A stretch of DNA of 64,000 nt from Zavarzinia marina (lineage in GTDB: Bacteria; Pseudomonadota; Alphaproteobacteria; Zavarziniales; Zavarziniaceae): positions 186,001-250,000 of the forward strand of contig NZ_JAKGSB010000001.1 of NCBI RefSeq assembly GCF_021568905.1, given 5' to 3'. Of the stretch, positions 62,355-64,000 are shown piece by piece. The notes beneath the pieces were generated by a model that saw only the letters and a list, made by a program, of their open reading frames with translations, did no database searches and was not told the DNA's origin. The position numbers and the translations under genes are program-made. How positions within the stretch are numbered: the stretch's first letter is position 1; each line of letters begins with the position of its first letter.

Positions 62355-63128
62355 TCAATCCTCGATGTCGCGCTCGCCCTGGTTCACGTCGCGCATGCGC
62401 GCGATCGCCTCGTCCCCGGCGATCAGATGGGCGAGCATGTCGGGCGCGGCCGGGCCATCGCCCCGGATCAGCCGTTTCAGGCGCGCGCTGGCGTCCCGCG
62501 ACTGATCGGCCAGGCGATGCGCCATGATCAGGGCGGCATCGAGGGCGAGGTCGGGCGCCATCTCCTGGGCGATGCCGAGCTGCATCGCCTCGATCGGCGA
62601 GACGGTCCTGCCCATCAGCATCAGCTCGAGCGCCTTGGCCGGCCCGACCAGCCGCGCCAGATGCCGCGCGCCGCCGCCCAGCGGCACGAGGCCGATGTTC
62701 GCCTCGGGAAAGCCGATCGTATAGTCGCCGTCCTCGACGATCCTTATGTCGCAGGCAAGGGCGATGTCGAAGCCGGCGCCGATGCAGGTGCCGTTGACGG
62801 CGGCGATGAAGGGCAGGGGGCTCCCCTCGATCCGCGCGAGCTGATGCGCGAAGGCGGTGATCGCGGGCAGCGGATCGTCGCCCGGCGCCACGCTGGCGAC
62901 GCGCAGGTGGCGGCCCATGTGTTCCAGTTCCGGCACCGAATAGGGCCCGGCGAAGACGCCTTCGGTGCCGCCGGTGACGACCACGGCGCGGGCGCGCGGC
63001 GCGGCCTCCACCGTATCGAGGGCGCGGGCGAGATCCGTCACGACCAGGGCGTCGATCAGGCCGTCGGGCGAATTGTCCAGGGTGATGATGGCGACCGAAT
63101 CCTCGATCCGAACCGAAACCTGGGCCAT
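62355..63128 (-). CDS. Enoyl-CoA hydratase/isomerase family protein
   Basis: A 257-residue crotonase-fold protein. The oxyanion-hole region FIAAVNGTCIGAGFDIALACDIRIV and PEANIGLVPLGGGARHLARLVG are clear. GTEGVFAGPYSVPELEHMG in the first oxyanion region is normal. It acts on acyl-CoA esters, with the exact reaction unknown. It follows recG by 19 bp on the same strand. The ending is short and acidic. Confidence 0.88.
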   Translation of the reverse strand: MAQVSVRIEDSVAIITLDNSPDGLIDALVVTDLARALDTVEAAPRARAVVVTGGTEGVFAGPYSVPELEHMGRHLRVASVAPGDDPLPAITAFAHQLARIEGSPLPFIAAVNGTCIGAGFDIALACDIRIVEDGDYTIGFPEANIGLVPLGGGARHLARLVGPAKALELMLMGRTVSPIEAMQLGIAQEMAPDLALDAALIMAHRLADQSRDASARLKRLIRGDGPAAPDMLAHLIAGDEAIARMRDVNQGERDIED

Positions 63129-63147
63129 GAAGTCCTCGCGTCAGCGT

Positions 63148-64000
63148 TCAACCGGAGGCGAGATAGCGGACGGCCGCATCCCGCTCGAACAGATAGAGAA
63201 GCACGCGCAGCGCCTCGCCGCGCGGGGTCTTCAACTGCGGATCCTGATCGAGGATCAGCCGCGCGTCATCATGCGCGATTTCCATCAAGGGCAGATGACG
63301 GTCCATGTCGACCAGGCGGAACTCGGGCACGCCCGATTGCCGCGTGCCCAGGATTTCGCCGGCGCCCCGGATCTTCAGGTCCGCCTCGGCGATGACGAAG
63401 CCGTCGTCGGTGTCGCGCAGGGTCTCCAGGCGCTGGCGCGCGGTCTTGCCCGCACCGTCCGCCATCAGCAGGATGCAGAACGAGGCGGCGGCACCGCGCC
63501 CGACCCGGCCGCGCAACTGATGCAATTGGGCCAGGCCGAAACGCTCCGCCTGTTCGATCACCATCACCGTCGCCTGGGGCACGTCGACCCCGACCTCGAT
63601 CACCGTCGTCGCGACCAGGAGTTTCAGCCGCCCCTCGGCGAATTCCTGCATCACCCGGTCCTTCTCCGCCGCCTTCATGCGGCCGTGGACGAGGCCGACC
63701 AGGCCCGGGAAGCGCGCCGACAGATGGGCGAAGCGATCCTCGGCCGCCGCCGCGTCGGTGGTCTCGGATTCGGTCACCAGGGGGCAGACCCAATAGACCT
63801 GGGCGCCGCCGGCCATGGCCCGCTCGACCCCCGCCACCATCTCGTCGAGCCGGGACAGGGAGACGACACGGGTGTCGATCGGCTTTCGCCCCGCCGGCTT
63901 CTCCATCAGGCGCGAGACGTCCATGTCGCCGAAGGCGGTGAGGGTCAGGGTGCGGGGAATGGGCGTCGCGCTCATCACCAGGACATCCAGCCCGTCGTCG
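63148..64000 (-). CDS. recG: ATP-dependent DNA helicase RecG, C-terminal part
   Basis: The C-terminal 284 residues of RecG; the rest lies beyond the window. DVLVMSATPIPRTLTLTAFGD is helicase motif III, LLVATTVIEVGVDVPQA motif V and LHQLRGRVGRG motif VI, followed by the RecG wedge-side TRAP-like region ADLKIRGAGEILGTRQSG. RecG remodels stalled replication forks and Holliday junctions. Confidence 0.95.
   Translation of the reverse strand, partial: DDGLDVLVMSATPIPRTLTLTAFGDMDVSRLMEKPAGRKPIDTRVVSLSRLDEMVAGVERAMAGGAQVYWVCPLVTESETTDAAAAEDRFAHLSARFPGLVGLVHGRMKAAEKDRVMQEFAEGRLKLLVATTVIEVGVDVPQATVMVIEQAERFGLAQLHQLRGRVGRGAAASFCILLMADGAGKTARQRLETLRDTDDGFVIAEADLKIRGAGEILGTRQSGVPEFRLVDMDRHLPLMEIAHDDARLILDQDPQLKTPRGEALRVLLYLFERDAAVRYLASG

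Overview
The window is gene-dense, GC-rich chromosomal DNA from an alphaproteobacterium. The pointers are codon use, a SUV3-type helicase followed by an S4 protein, FdxA and CarD, L28, single-chain methylmalonyl-CoA mutase with MeaB, and a tandem OmpA pair. I would place it loosely in the Rhodospirillales-like part of the class; genus cannot be fixed by reading. It holds about 61 protein genes. Two are cut by the window edges: a double cold-shock protein at the left and RecG at the right. I see no tRNA, rRNA, CRISPR array, prophage or insertion sequence.

Region by region. 1-3.6 kb: end of the cold-shock gene, an EF-hand protein with a small membrane partner, a DUF2834 protein and a GMC oxidoreductase. 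3.6-7.4 kb: a repeat array, then a minus-strand operon moaA - nadK - sulfotransferase-like - class IV aminotransferase-fold protein. The last of these appears to lack the PLP lysine. 7.5-15.6 kb: plus-strand glpK, an LpxR-like outer-membrane protein, and a tightly packed set of patatin, alpha/beta hydrolase, cytochrome P450 and family-2 glycosyltransferase, then a GST. 15.7-20.4 kb: a minus-strand set of a thiamine-diphosphate enzyme, an allantoate amidohydrolase-like M20 enzyme and a histidine ammonia-lyase-like MIO enzyme. 20.5-29.6 kb: a nuclease-fold protein and a degenerate phosphatase, then carD, fdxA, terB, DUF2269, an SDR-DoxX fusion, an S4 protein and the SUV3-like helicase. 29.7-38 kb: a lipoprotein pair, one copy split by an amber codon; a second LpxR-like gene; methylmalonyl-CoA mutase; a DUF3108 pair, one copy without a signal peptide; and meaB. 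38.2-43 kb: a four-gene chaperone-usher pilus operon of the spore-coat-U type. 43-45.2 kb: an old yellow enzyme, rpmB and a queuosine-precursor transporter. 45.4-53.3 kb: adenine deaminase facing guanine deaminase and a BMP-type nucleoside ABC importer. 53.4-64 kb: envelope proteins (including the OmpA pair), small hypotheticals, RarD, a serine hydrolase, a crotonase and RecG.

Three features stand out. First, paralogue pairs are common (LpxR-like, BamE-like lipoproteins, DUF3108, OmpA, SCPU domains), often with one member altered. Second, several proteins keep their fold but seem to lose catalytic residues (aminotransferase, phosphatase, nuclease). Third, a dispersed palindromic element ending in CGTCATCCCGGC recurs between genes. 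The best candidates for undescribed biology are the sulfotransferase/aminotransferase-fold pair and the patatin-hydrolase-P450-glycosyltransferase operon. All alignments to families were made by eye from memory.
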